Assembly: GCF_009649815.1 (NCBI RefSeq)
Contig: NZ_WJIC01000002.1
Coordinates: 186,001 to 250,000 of the forward strand
Direction of reading: 5' to 3'
Source: Nocardia sp. SYP-A9097
Lineage (GTDB): Bacteria; Actinomycetota; Actinomycetes; Mycobacteriales; Mycobacteriaceae
DNA: 64,000 nucleotides
Under the pieces are notes generated by a model. It saw only the letters and a program-made list of their open reading frames with translations. It was not told the DNA's origin and did no database searches. Each line of letters begins with the position of its first letter. Position 1 is the first letter of the stretch. The position numbers and the translations under genes were made by a program. Below, one piece after another: positions 8,334-17,199 of the stretch.

Positions 8334-8639
8334 ACCGCTGTCGCTATGACAGGCTCCGGACGGCCCAGGCATCGGCGAACATCTCATGCAGCGGGCGGGG
8401 CGGAAGAAGGCACCCGAAAGGTCCGACCACTTCCTTGTCCTCGATGCGGATCAGATACTGCGAGAGTTCTGAAGTCTCCAGCGGCAGATCAGGTTTCGGC
8501 TCGGCCTGAATCTCCTTGTGGCGCACCGAATTCCACCCACTCCAGCGGCGCATCAGTTCGACATGCCCGAATTCTCGCAAGGAGCACCGACATCGGCATG
8601 CTTCGAAGGGAATGCCTCGGCCGCCGGAGCCATCCGGTG
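8334..8639. other. Intergenic stretch with one doubtful small ORF
   Basis: No convincing gene is seen. On the minus strand a 69-codon frame (8344-8553) ends in a protein-like sequence containing PKPDLPLETSELSQYLIRIE. It could be a small gene or the tail of a decayed one, because the same frame continues upstream with non-coding-like composition. No promoter or terminator structure was recognised. Confidence 0.3.
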
Positions 8640-8972
8640 TCAGCCGCAGTTCGTGCCCGACGCGGCATCCTTGATTCCGGCGATGGTGTCCTGCCGCTCC
8701 GACTCGGACGTCGTCGCCCATGCGGTCGACTGCTGCATGGTGGCGATCAGCTCCGTAGCTCCCTGCTCCGGGGTCCATCCCGAACCCGAATTCTTCGCTT
8801 GATCACGCAACGACGCGAAGAACGCCGCGAACTGCTGGCACGCCTTGGCTCGCGCGGGTGACGCCGCCGCAGCCGAGGTAGACGGCGGCGAAACGGTTTT
8901 CACCTCCGAGGAGTTCGAAGCGCACCCGCTGAGCGCGGCAGCGAGCAACAGAGCAATGACAAGCCTGGCCAT
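8640..8972 (-). CDS. Small secreted lipoprotein, hypothetical
   Basis: This 110-residue protein begins MARLVIALLLAAALSGCASN, a textbook lipoprotein signal with lipobox LSGC, so it should be lipid-anchored outside the membrane after cleavage before Cys16. A Ser/Pro/Ala-rich linker (residues 20-40) precedes a helical domain of about 70 residues with one Cys near the middle of the linker/domain border and one at the C-terminus (possible disulfide). AAGGGA precedes the ATG. It resembles short actinobacterial lipoproteins of unknown function. It stands alone. Confidence 0.75.
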   Translation of the reverse strand: MARLVIALLLAAALSGCASNSSEVKTVSPPSTSAAAASPARAKACQQFAAFFASLRDQAKNSGSGWTPEQGATELIATMQQSTAWATTSESERQDTIAGIKDAASGTNCG

Positions 8973-9215
8973 ATCAGAATTTCCCTTGGTCGCACCGGCG
9001 GATCAGAGAGGTTGATCACGCCGAATCAGCGTGCGGCACAACAGGAGACCTTTCGTGGCCGCCATGTTTCCAAGCAGTTCCAATGCCCTCGTATCACCGG
9101 TTCGGCCGCGGTGATGAATGAAACAGGGATGTGACCAGCGTCGAGTGGCTCCAGCACACCTCTGTTCGGCCGGCAAACGGTCTCAGCAGTAGAACAGGGC
9201 AGCGGATGCAAGTGC

Positions 9216-10010
9216 ATGAAGTGCGCCGGGAATCATGTACTGATGAGTAATCGGCCGGCAGGGCCCGGCAAGGCGAGGATGCGACCGGTGCCCGGGCGAC
9301 GTGAGGTGCGATTCGGCATCGCTGAACTGTCCGTCGATCTAAGCCGGCCGAGTGGCTGGCTGCTGACCGTCAACGGGATTGCCCAGTCGTACGTCGATCT
9401 GGACGATCCGACGTATCTCGACCTGGACTACACGCGGTATCTGTCCTACGTGGTCGATTCCTTGGAACCCTCCGACGCACCACTGGATGTGGTGCACATC
9501 GGAGGCGGCGGCTGCACATTCCCGCGATACCTGATCGCGGTCAGACCCGGATCCCGGCACCTGGTTATCGAAGCCGACAAACTCTTGGCGAAGTTCGTCG
9601 ACGAACGGCTGGGCTTGCGCGCGCTGCCGGGAGTCGAGTTGCGGATCGGCGACGGCTTGACCGAAATCGCCACTCTCCCTGCGGCATCCGCGCACCTGGT
9701 GGTCGCGGACGCGTATGAAGGATTACGGATGGCGGCGGGAATTACCGGTGCCGAGTTCACCGGCCAGGTAGCCCGGGTACTGCGTCCCGACGGCGTCTAC
9801 CTGCTCAATCTGGTCGGCACCCGGCACGAGTTGGACGCCGTGTACGAGGTGTTTCCGCACCGGGCACTGCTGGACGGTGACGTGTTCGCCGGTTACACCG
9901 GTAACCAGGTGCTGGCGGCCAGTCGTGTTCCCCTCCCGCTCGACGCGCTGCGCCAACGGGTGGAGCAAGCCTGGCCGCCGGCGCGGGTATCGGCGACGAC
10001 CCTGGAGTGA
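9216..10010 (+). CDS. Spermidine-synthase-like methyltransferase-fold protein
   Basis: The 264 residues (255 if translation starts at ATG 9243) have the N-terminal beta-hairpin domain and Rossmann-like domain of polyamine aminopropyltransferases: HIGGGGCTFPRYL is the nucleotide-substrate glycine loop, LVIEADKLL the acidic residue after strand 2, and VVADAYEGLR the D-A-Y-E segment where spermidine synthases carry their catalytic Asp. Short 'spermidine synthase' proteins of this type are common in actinobacteria and often lack proven polyamine activity, so the substrate is open. Single gene; flanks are non-coding or degenerate. Confidence 0.75.
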   Translation: MKCAGNHVLMSNRPAGPGKARMRPVPGRREVRFGIAELSVDLSRPSGWLLTVNGIAQSYVDLDDPTYLDLDYTRYLSYVVDSLEPSDAPLDVVHIGGGGCTFPRYLIAVRPGSRHLVIEADKLLAKFVDERLGLRALPGVELRIGDGLTEIATLPAASAHLVVADAYEGLRMAAGITGAEFTGQVARVLRPDGVYLLNLVGTRHELDAVYEVFPHRALLDGDVFAGYTGNQVLAASRVPLPLDALRQRVEQAWPPARVSATTLE

Positions 10011-10640
10011 GACCGGGTCGGTTCAGCTGACGAAGATCGAGACCATCAACCCGGCAGCGATCACCTGACCGGTGCCGTTCTGGCGGGTTCAGCGCGCCGG
10101 CATTCGGTTCTGGGCGGCAAGTGATGTAGCAACCCGCGCGGCTGGCGACCCGGAATCAAGCCGATTGGCTTACGGCACAATGATTTCGGTCGAGGCCGGG
10201 ATATTCGGCCGGTCGGTCCGCAGGGTGAGTTGGACGCGTCCGGACCCGGTATCGGCGAGAACGATCGCAGGTGTCGAGCGCTGACCGGCCGGGATGAAAC
10301 GGGTCAGGCTCCCCACTTGACCGGTGTCGAGGTTACGCCAATCGACGACCGCGTCCAGGAGGAGGCACCGACAAGCTGGCCAGCATCGGCGAATCAACCA
10401 GTGCAGCAGAATAATTCACCCATTTCGATGGCTCATCGGAACAGTGGTGACAGAGGTCGATCACCAGCGCCGACGCCAGTCGCGCCGTCACCCCGTCGCT
10501 AGTACGTCGCAAACACTCCAAATGCCGACTAGGCGCTCACGTACGAGTGGCATCCATAACCCTTCGGCCGACCATGGCTCGAGTTCTCGCGCATCAGCTG
10601 AACCAGGTCGCGGTCGGGCTGTCAGTGGGTATGAGTATCT
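10011..10640. other. Degenerate region with a possible gene remnant
   Basis: No intact gene is supported. On the minus strand 10170-10345 reads as a plausible C-terminal protein fragment (WRNLDTGQVGSLTRF ... TLRTDRPNIPASTEIIVP, stop at 10170-10172) of a secreted-type protein without a credible start. Together with the GNAT tail at 10990-11126 it marks this as decayed DNA. Confidence 0.4.
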
Positions 10641-11126
10641 TTGCAGCAGTTGGGAATTGAATATCTGGTTGGCGTCGAAGAGAACCGTTTTTGGTCGGGG
10701 TTGGCAGCAGAGATGCCGGAGTTCCTATCTCCGGACCATGACGATGAGCAGCTGTGGCAGTCTTCCCGCCAAGACGACGTCGTACTGCTGCACGATGTCC
10801 GTACCGGTGGACGAATAGTCTTCACGGGCAACGGAATATCCATTGAGATCTTCGTTGAGTTGCCCTCCGGTGCGGCGGGGAAGTCCCGGCTGATGGCGAT
10901 GATCGGGTCAGAGCTCAGCGGCCGGACATGGAACACAGGCCGGCGACAAGCGCGAATCTCGACTATCGACAACAAGTTCGGCATCGATGGTGGAGGTGGG
11001 GCACAGCCCTACTTCGAGCCTGCCCGGAATCTCTACGCCAAGTACGGCTTTACCCCGTGCGAGCCCTTCCCGCCGTACCGGCCCGATCCCCACTCCGTCT
11101 TCATGACCCGCGAGCTGTCACCATAG
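10641..11126 (+). pseudogene. ORF carrying a GNAT acetyltransferase C-terminal remnant
   Basis: The last 35-40 residues (AQPYFEPARNLYAKYGFTPC, then EPF..YRPDPHSVFMTREL) match the C-terminal strand-helix end of GNAT N-acetyltransferases of the kind ending FxxxGFxxCxPFxxYxxDPxSxF. The first 120 residues show no acetyl-CoA-binding RxxGxG/A motif and do not look like the rest of a GNAT. The frame therefore seems to be a chimera or a truncated gene: either the 5' part of a GNAT gene was lost and replaced, or the N-terminal 120 residues belong to an unrecognised protein. It lies in a degenerate stretch. Confidence 0.45.
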
Positions 11127-11277
11127 GCAGTGGTGTAGCGGCGTTTGCCGTCGTCGTCGAGTTCGTCGTACATCTGCCGGGCCAAGGTGACTTGGCGAGG
11201 TCCGAGCTTGGGTTGTCGGACCATTCTGCGTGAAAGGCCGAGCCTGACCGGGGCGGGGTCCCGACGGAGACTGTCGA

Positions 11278-12822
11278 TCACTGTGACGCGGGCGGGATGC
11301 TCTGCTCGTACTGGAAAACGTTGTGGGGGTCGTACTTCGCCTTGATCCTGCGCAGCTGCTCGAAGTGCTGTCTCCCCCAGTAGGCGGTCTCCCACTCTTG
11401 CATTCCGACGTTCGGCACGTTGACGTAGGCGCCGTCCGTGTAGGGCCGTAGCGCCTGGCCGAACTCGGCGGTCCAGGCCTGGGCTTGCGAGGTGAGCGGG
11501 TCGCAGACACCCGGTTGTGTTGAACGAGTCCCCCAGACTGCGCCGATCTCGCCATAGAAAAGCGCGTCGCGATGCACGAACGCCGTGCCGCCGCGGGGCT
11601 CCCTCTTAATCGCCCCACCGAAGGCATCGACGAAGTAGTTGCTCTCCTCTGTGGGAGCGTTTCGCATGAAGTCGCCGATGATGTCGATCGCCTTCTTCGG
11701 GAACAGCTCCTTGACGAACTCCGAGAAGAACTTCGAGTTCGCGGGCTCTTGCGCGAGCGGGGGCTGGGCTCCCGCAAAGATGTCGCCCCAGTTACCGACC
11801 TGCACCGTGACATCGGGCGTGCCGACCGACAGGATCGGAGCCAGCATCTCTTTGGCCTGTGCCGCCGACCCCTCCGCGAGCCACGCGGACAGCAGGATCT
11901 GGGACTTGTCGATCTCGAGCTCGGATCCGAGACGGTTGTCGGCGAACGGTACCGTACGCTGCCATTCCTCGAAGACCCCGTACAGGTCCCCAAGTCCATC
12001 CCATGTCGCCTGCACATAGGCAAGACTGATGAGTGGATACACCTTATAGGTGAGTTGTGTGACGATCCCGAAGTTACCGTTTCCCGCCCCGCGGAGCGCC
12101 CAGAGCAGGTCCGAGCAGTGCTGCAAGTCCGCGTTGATCACCTTGACGCAGTCGTGATCCGACGGGACGACGACCTCGGCCGCGATCAGGCTGTCGCAGG
12201 CCATGCCGAGCCAGCGGTTGAGGGGCCCGAGGCCACCGCCGAGCGTCGCGCCGGACAAGCCTACGCTGCCCTCACTTCCGGTCGTGACCGCAAGGTTCTG
12301 CTTCGCGAGCGCCGTCACCGCTTCCAACTGGTTCAGCCCGGCGCCGACCGTCGCGATACGAGCGCCAGGGTCGATCTGGACCGACTTCAGCCGGCTGACG
12401 TCGATCACGATGCCGTTGTCTACGTTCGACCAGCCCTCAAGGGCGTGGCGGCCGCTCCGCACCCGCAGCGCGACGTTGTGCTGCCGCGCCCACGTGAGGG
12501 CGTTCATCACGTCCTGGGTTTCCTGTGCGAAGACGATGACCAGCGGATAGTGAGAGAAGAGCTGGTCCCAGCCGAGTCGCGCGTCCGTGTACGACGCGTC
12601 GCTGGGGCGGACGATGTGGCCGGTTAGCGTCGCGGGCGGGCATCCCGAGCTTTCACCCGGGTCGCTCCCGTCCGCAATATCCGGCGTGTTTGCGGCCGTA
12701 TGGCCCGGAACAACGACCGCCCCGACGCCAGCGGCCACCGACGCTCTGAGCACGTCACGGCGAGAAAGATCGCTCAAGGTCCAGATCCTCTCAATCGGGC
12801 CACGCCAGTACCCGGCTGCCAA
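11278..12822 (-). CDS. Secreted BBE-type FAD-linked oxidase (Tat substrate)
   Basis: This 499-514 residue flavoprotein has an FAD-binding PCMH domain and a C-terminal BBE domain (KYDPHNVFQYEQSIPP). RSGRHALEGWS holds the His that forms the 8-alpha-histidyl FAD bond. The second flavin-linking Cys of bicovalent relatives is missing (GSEGSVGLSGATLGGG), so single attachment is expected. SRRDVLRASVAAGVGAVVV is a twin-arginine signal, so it folds with FAD and is exported. The start is uncertain: ATG at 12822 gives a long N-region, while TTG at 12777 puts the twin arginines near the terminus, as is usual. Such enzymes oxidise sugars, alkaloids or polyketide alcohols; the substrate is unknown. Confidence 0.85.
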   Translation of the reverse strand: MAAGYWRGPIERIWTLSDLSRRDVLRASVAAGVGAVVVPGHTAANTPDIADGSDPGESSGCPPATLTGHIVRPSDASYTDARLGWDQLFSHYPLVIVFAQETQDVMNALTWARQHNVALRVRSGRHALEGWSNVDNGIVIDVSRLKSVQIDPGARIATVGAGLNQLEAVTALAKQNLAVTTGSEGSVGLSGATLGGGLGPLNRWLGMACDSLIAAEVVVPSDHDCVKVINADLQHCSDLLWALRGAGNGNFGIVTQLTYKVYPLISLAYVQATWDGLGDLYGVFEEWQRTVPFADNRLGSELEIDKSQILLSAWLAEGSAAQAKEMLAPILSVGTPDVTVQVGNWGDIFAGAQPPLAQEPANSKFFSEFVKELFPKKAIDIIGDFMRNAPTEESNYFVDAFGGAIKREPRGGTAFVHRDALFYGEIGAVWGTRSTQPGVCDPLTSQAQAWTAEFGQALRPYTDGAYVNVPNVGMQEWETAYWGRQHFEQLRRIKAKYDPHNVFQYEQSIPPASQ

Positions 12823-13115
12823 GGGGAACCCCTACCCGCCAGCCGCCGAGCAGTCCTTTGCGGTCGACCCCCGCACGATAACGGGGTGACGTGGCGGTGT
12901 TTCTCGACATGCCAATTGAGGACGATGACGACGGCCTGAAGGAGTAATTCAGCGGATCCCGTCATAACCGGTTTGGACAATCGTCGGGGGCCGTGATGCA
13001 GCGAAGCTTCTCAAGAAGCATCAACAATACCCGCACCGCGCCGGTCCTGCGGTGAGGGCTTCGTGGAGAATCCGGTCCCGCGATCCACGATCCGATCAGC
13101 TGCGGTGATGTCGCT

Positions 13116-13508
13116 TCAGTGGATGATTCGGCGCAGAAGACGCCCGATTGTGATTCCCATGGTTTGCAATGGCGCCCCGAGTAGACGCGCACAATCCCGC
13201 CGCCGAACTGGTTCTGCACAGAACACGAGTACAGCCATTACGGTCAGGCATACGGGAACCGCGATGATCGTCGAAAGCATCAGCCTGCCAAGCGATTCCA
13301 GCATCACGAAGTCACCCCAGCCGGGCGCGGCATAGCGGGCGGCGATAGTCGCGGTTATCGCGCATCCCAGCAGTGCACGCGCGGTCCCCAATCGGTCGAT
13401 CCCAATATCCTTGGGCGCCAGCCGATGCACCGGTTGGAAGTATCTATCAGCCAGACTCCATCCCCGCTTGATCCCATTGATCAGCCATACAATGATCCAC
13501 TCCAGCAC
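13116..13508 (-). CDS. Small membrane protein, hypothetical
   Basis: A 130-residue protein from GTG 13508 behind a G-rich ribosome-binding stretch. Hydrophobic segments lie near residues 1-12 (amphipathic), 43-63 and 75-98, and the C-terminus is strongly basic (RRRDCAR ... RLLRRIIH). No family is recognised. Coding character is supported mainly by the clean hydrophobic pattern and absence of a better frame on the other strand. The 293 bp upstream of it (12823-13115 side) hold nothing recognised. Confidence 0.5.
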   Translation of the reverse strand: MLEWIIVWLINGIKRGWSLADRYFQPVHRLAPKDIGIDRLGTARALLGCAITATIAARYAAPGWGDFVMLESLGRLMLSTIIAVPVCLTVMAVLVFCAEPVRRRDCARLLGAPLQTMGITIGRLLRRIIH

Positions 13509-13715
13509 CAGAACCCCCCGAAGGTCCCCTCAAATCTTCCACACATCCATTGGCGCACAACAGAATAGCGCCGTCGGACGACGAATTTCATGCGGCGGAT
13601 CCCCGGCGACCGCCGCCCCTGACAGCCGCGCCACGCAAGGGCATATCGGCACTGTCGGCTCCGCTCGAAGGGCGGCGGCGCTACCAGCGCACGCTCCAGA
13701 CGGATCACACCGGGA

Positions 13716-15161
13716 CTAGGCGACCTGCTGCGGCAGTGGAGCTTTCCAGGTCCCGTTGATTGCGGCCTCATCGGGCCAGTAGAGCCGCTCGATCAGGACG
13801 AAGGGCCCCTCGGGCGCCGGCAACCAGTTCGATTCCTTGTCCGCTCCGGGCGACTCATGCTGCACGTAGAACGTGTAGCCACCGTCCGCATCCGGCTTCA
13901 AATCAGGAAGCATCGGCGAATTGATCAGGTAGCGATTGATCGGGTTGGCAACCAGCAGGCTCTGCGGCATCCGATACATCGTGATGGACCAGAACCCCTT
14001 GACCGGCGGCAACTGCCCCGGGGCGAACCGATAGACGTATTTGTTCGCTCCGTCCAGCGTCGCGCCCGACGAATCCTGGCGGAAAATCGGATACATCGCC
14101 TCGGCATTGTCGTTGCCGTAGATTCCGTTTACCGCACCGGCCATCCGGTACAGGTAGTTACTTCCTAGAATCTGGCGACTACCGAAAAGCTGAGCCGAGG
14201 TGACATCACCCTTGTCGATCTTCGTCTGCAGCGGATTGTATTCGTTCCAGGCGTCCGTAAGTCCGTCCTGGAAAGCCTGCTGCTGATCCACGGGCAGCGC
14301 ACTGATGTCGAACTTCTCGCCGGTTCCGATTCCGATCGAAGCAAACTTCGCACGGAGTTCCTTCTCCGAATCCTGCACCGGCACATACTGCAGCACGAAA
14401 TCAAGAGTGTCGAAGAACTTCGTCGAACTCTTCTGCTCCTGAGGGTTCTGCGGAACCGGGAAATCGATCGCGGCCGGTGCGGCAGGCGCCGGCTTACCCA
14501 GGAACTGCGACAGCGGTTCCACCGTATAGCCGGCCTGAATCGCCTTCACGTTATCGATATCGCTCGGACCGAACAATTGGGTCCGGTACAACGCGAGTAC
14601 GAAATCGGTTTCGGACTGCAGCACCTCGTCCACCCCAGCGGGCTTGTCGCCCTTCCAGTTCGGTCCCGCCAGCAGATACTTCCCCGCCTTGTTGCCCGTG
14701 GTACGGCTGCCTACGTAGGCCATGTTGTAGGTGTAGGCGTCGATGAACTGGACCGAGTAGTACCGATTACTCTCGACCTCCGGCACGGTCAGCACCAGCG
14801 GCTCCGCGCGAAGATCCGCGCCCAGCGTTGAATACGGAGTATCCGAGTTGGGGGTCTGGACGGCCGTGTCCTCGGGGGTGGCAACATGAGCATCGGAGTG
14901 CAGGACATTCCAGGGACTGCGGAACTGTGAACTCTGCTTGTCCTGGAAGTACGAATACTGGATCCGATAATTGTCCACCATCGGATAGCCGTAGATGTAC
15001 GCCTGCTTCGCGATATCGTGAATCTCTGCGGCGCTTACCACGTGCGTATCCTTCGCGTTCTTGTCATTCGATTCTTTGCTGCCACTGCAGCCGGACAGCG
15101 TCACGACGAGCGCTGCCATGACGATGACGGACGACATCCACTTTCGTTCGATTGCCAGCAT
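13716..15161 (-). CDS. DUF1254/DUF1214-domain lipoprotein
   Basis: Starting at ATG 15161 gives 481 residues; earlier starts add residues before a clear lipoprotein signal (ALVVTLSGCSG, lipobox LSGC). An N-terminal DUF1254 domain (AYIYGYPMVDNYRIQYSYF ... TPNSDTPYSTLGADLRAEP) is followed by a C-terminal DUF1214 domain (FWSITMYRMPQSLLVANPIN, then LPAPEGPFVLIERLYWP). Proteins with this pair are secreted or membrane-anchored, common in actinobacteria and of unproven function. It stands alone; the 513 bp upstream contain only a stem-loop. Confidence 0.85.
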   Translation of the reverse strand: MLAIERKWMSSVIVMAALVVTLSGCSGSKESNDKNAKDTHVVSAAEIHDIAKQAYIYGYPMVDNYRIQYSYFQDKQSSQFRSPWNVLHSDAHVATPEDTAVQTPNSDTPYSTLGADLRAEPLVLTVPEVESNRYYSVQFIDAYTYNMAYVGSRTTGNKAGKYLLAGPNWKGDKPAGVDEVLQSETDFVLALYRTQLFGPSDIDNVKAIQAGYTVEPLSQFLGKPAPAAPAAIDFPVPQNPQEQKSSTKFFDTLDFVLQYVPVQDSEKELRAKFASIGIGTGEKFDISALPVDQQQAFQDGLTDAWNEYNPLQTKIDKGDVTSAQLFGSRQILGSNYLYRMAGAVNGIYGNDNAEAMYPIFRQDSSGATLDGANKYVYRFAPGQLPPVKGFWSITMYRMPQSLLVANPINRYLINSPMLPDLKPDADGGYTFYVQHESPGADKESNWLPAPEGPFVLIERLYWPDEAAINGTWKAPLPQQVA

Positions 15162-15674
15162 ATTCAGAGCCTCGCACAGCGAGGGCGGAAGGCTCGGCAA
15201 TTCGGCTGACCCACTTCAGGGCAACCACTCGTCAGAGTGGATCACACCGACCAGTGTCGATACTGGCCAGTGGTCCAGCACCCTCTCAGCTATCCAATAT
15301 TTCGGTGTTATCGACGCGCCGTATATCTGGGTGACCATTTGTGTCCACATTCCGACGCCCGGATCAGCCACCCTGGACTGGTGCTGGCCAGGTTAACGAA
15401 CCTTGCTTGCCGTCGCCGTCATCAACTTGGGTTGGTGACGGCGACGTTGTCGTGTTGGCGCTTGCTCCCGCTGCGCTACCAACAGCGGGGTGGTGGCTAC
15501 GCCAGCACGGCTTTTTGTCGGTGGGTCGCCGTAGTGTTGCGCTCATGAGCATTTCGATGCGCCGACGTGCAGGACCGGATGAATTCGGTTGCGCGGCTGG
15601 TGGTTCGGATAGCACTGTGTTGGTCGTAGGCGATGCACGAGAGGGTCATGGGGAGTGACCCTCCGGGGGAAGGA
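15162..15674. other. Intergenic region containing a long stem-loop
   Basis: No gene is supported. At 15412-15445 a stem-loop has arms GTCGCCGTCATCAAC and GTTGGTGACGGCGAC (one T-G pair) around a TTGG loop. It has no U-tract and no obvious gene to terminate, so it may be the terminator of a lost gene or a protein-binding palindrome. Confidence 0.45.
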
Positions 15675-15905
15675 ATGAATGCCATGAACTGCAAGATGAT
15701 TCGCGGGGAGCGCCGCGGCCCGAGGTTCGCCAAGAGTAGCTTCAGCTATGGTGGCGGCGATTGTGTCGAGGTCGCGTACGACGAAGGCCGGATCGCGGTG
15801 CGTGATTCAAAGGATCGGCACAGCCCGATACTGTGGTTCACGAAATCCGAGTGGCGAGCGTTCACGTCAGGTGTGCGGGCCGGCGAATTCGATTTCGGTG
15901 ACTGA
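15675..15905 (+). CDS. DUF397-domain protein
   Basis: The ATG at 15675 sits behind GGGGGAAGGA and yields 76 residues with the DUF397 pattern: FAKSSFSYGGGDCVEVA, then IAVRDSKDRHSPILWFTKSEWRAF and AGEFDFGD. These small proteins are typically encoded next to an XRE/DUF5753 regulator (WhiJ-like pairs in Streptomyces), in which the small partner modulates the DNA-binding protein. Here the partner is the convergent gene at 15991-16911, which supports the assignment. Whether the pair acts as a developmental switch or a toxin-antitoxin-like unit is unknown. Confidence 0.85.
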   Translation: MNAMNCKMIRGERRGPRFAKSSFSYGGGDCVEVAYDEGRIAVRDSKDRHSPILWFTKSEWRAFTSGVRAGEFDFGD

Positions 15906-15913
15906 CGGGGCCC

Positions 15914-15947
15914 GGTGGTGTCGCAGCGAATTCGCTGCGACACCACC
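15914..15947. terminator. Perfect 34-bp palindrome, likely bidirectional terminator
   Basis: Arms of 17 bp (15914-15930 and 15931-15947; centre GAATTC) are perfectly complementary with no spacer. The palindrome lies between the convergent DUF397 and XRE genes, 9 bp after the DUF397 stop and 44 bp from the other stop. There is no T-tract, which is common for actinobacterial hairpin terminators. Confidence 0.6.
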
Positions 15948-15990
15948 ACCCCCAGGTGCGGCCGACCCCTCGACGGCCGCTGGAAACAGG

Positions 15991-16911
15991 TCAATTGGTT
16001 GCGATGCGGTGGATTTCGTCCCGGAGTTCGGCGAGGAATACGCGGGCATCGTTGTCGGACAAGGCCATTCGAGTCAAAGCCACCCAGCGGCGGCGATGGG
16101 CGTCGACAAGTTCGGGGCCGCGGGTAACCATGCTTCCCGGGATCGGTTCCGCTGAGGCGACCGCGTGGTCTTCGTTCTCGTAGATGACGAAACCGTGCGG
16201 GATAGTGGTGCTCGCCTCGACATCCTGCGGAATCACCCCGATGCTGACCGTATCGAGGGTCTCGATCGAGATGATCCGGTCCAGTTGGGCGAGCAGCACA
16301 CGATGCGGGCCCGGCCGAAAACGCAGGGCCGCTTCGGTTATCAGGAATTCGAAACGCTTCGCGGGGTCGTACAGCACACGCTGGCGCTCCAGGCGCGCGG
16401 CGAGCGCGGCCGCCAGAGCTTCGGGCGCGTAGGGCGGATCGAACGTGGCGAACACCCGGCGGGCGTAGTCGGCGGTCTGGAGCAGACCCGGCACCAGTGC
16501 GGGCTGGAAGTTCAGCACCACCTGCGCGTCCTCCTCGAATGCCCGTACGTCGTCCTGCAAATGCGCGCGGTCCGCGAGTGAGGACGCCCAGTCGCGCACC
16601 TCGGGTGAGTGCGCCGCTTCAGTGAGAGTGCGCAACGAATCCTGACAATCCGCGTCTGCCCCAACCTCTTTGGCCCAACTAAGCACCTGAGGTAGAGGGG
16701 GCACCACGTTGCCGGCTTCAATCCGAGACAACGTCGACTGGCTGATTCCGACTCGCTTGGCCAGCTCCCGGCCGGAGATTCCAGCCAGGTCCCGCAACCG
16801 ACGCAGCTCCGCAGCCAACTGCTGACGCGGGCGCGACTGGCGCGCAACAGCATTCGCGGCGACTACCGCCGCCGCTGCCGCACCCTCTGCCGGTTGATTC
16901 ACTGAAACCAT
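15991..16911 (-). CDS. XRE-family regulator with DUF5753 domain
   Basis: This 306-residue protein has a helix-turn-helix at about residues 30-85 (LRDLAGISGRELAKRVGISQ, STLSRIEAG) followed by the DUF5753 domain (LVPGLLQTADYARRVF, then ITEAALRF, HRVLLAQLDRI, IPHGFVIYE). This is the regulator half of the common actinobacterial XRE/DUF397 pair, the partner being the convergent gene at 15675. The start codon ATG 16911 is only 2 bp from a perfect inverted repeat, leaving no room for a Shine-Dalgarno, so a leaderless transcript or a later start is possible. Autoregulation through the repeated TGATTCA elements upstream is likely. Confidence 0.88.
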   Translation of the reverse strand: MVSVNQPAEGAAAAAVVAANAVARQSRPRQQLAAELRRLRDLAGISGRELAKRVGISQSTLSRIEAGNVVPPLPQVLSWAKEVGADADCQDSLRTLTEAAHSPEVRDWASSLADRAHLQDDVRAFEEDAQVVLNFQPALVPGLLQTADYARRVFATFDPPYAPEALAAALAARLERQRVLYDPAKRFEFLITEAALRFRPGPHRVLLAQLDRIISIETLDTVSIGVIPQDVEASTTIPHGFVIYENEDHAVASAEPIPGSMVTRGPELVDAHRRRWVALTRMALSDNDARVFLAELRDEIHRIATN

Positions 16912-17018
16912 GATGATTCAGATCGAATCATCTTGATTCACCTAAGTCAAACCGAGGCCGGTCGCAGCGTGAATCAGGCCTGCGGGAACCGAAACCACCC
17001 GGCCCTGAACGAGATTCA
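16895..17018. promoter_or_regulatory. Cluster of TGATTCA elements upstream of the XRE gene
   Basis: A perfect inverted repeat ATGATTC (16913-16919) / GAATCAT (16925-16931) abuts the start codon. Further copies of TGATTCA or its complement lie at 16895-16901, 16934-16940 and 16970-16976, with a degenerate one at 17012-17018. The density in about 125 bp fits a multi-site operator bound by the XRE protein. Confidence 0.55.
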
Positions 17019-17134
17019 CGAACGGCGGTATCGCGGCTGCTCATCGCCATCGCGCCGGGAATCAGCGGTGCGCCAAGTCTTGACGGGCGGGGTGGGGTGG
17101 GGTTCGAACCGGCACTTGGCGCCGAGACCCGTCC

Positions 17135-17164
17135 GTGCCGCAACCGATGAGTCGGTTGCGGCAC
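17135..17164 (-). terminator. Hairpin terminator of the Gly-rich secreted protein gene
   Basis: Perfect 13-bp arms (GTGCCGCAACCGA at 17135-17147 and its complement at 17152-17164) flank a 4-nt loop, 35 bp downstream of the stop of the minus-strand gene at 17200. No U-tract is present. Confidence 0.6.
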
Positions 17165-17199
17165 AGTTCGCTATTCGTACGCTCCGCGCACCGGGTCGA

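Noticed and set aside
15412..15445. Stem-loop as riboswitch for the DUF1254 gene
   Set aside because: It is 250 bp upstream on the opposite side of the likely promoter, shows no conserved riboswitch motifs and resembles a terminator stem.
17090..17120. GGGGTTCGAACCGG resembling a tRNA T-loop
   Set aside because: Neither strand allows a T-stem, anticodon stem or acceptor pairing around it; it is a chance T-loop-like string near the stem-loop at 17135.
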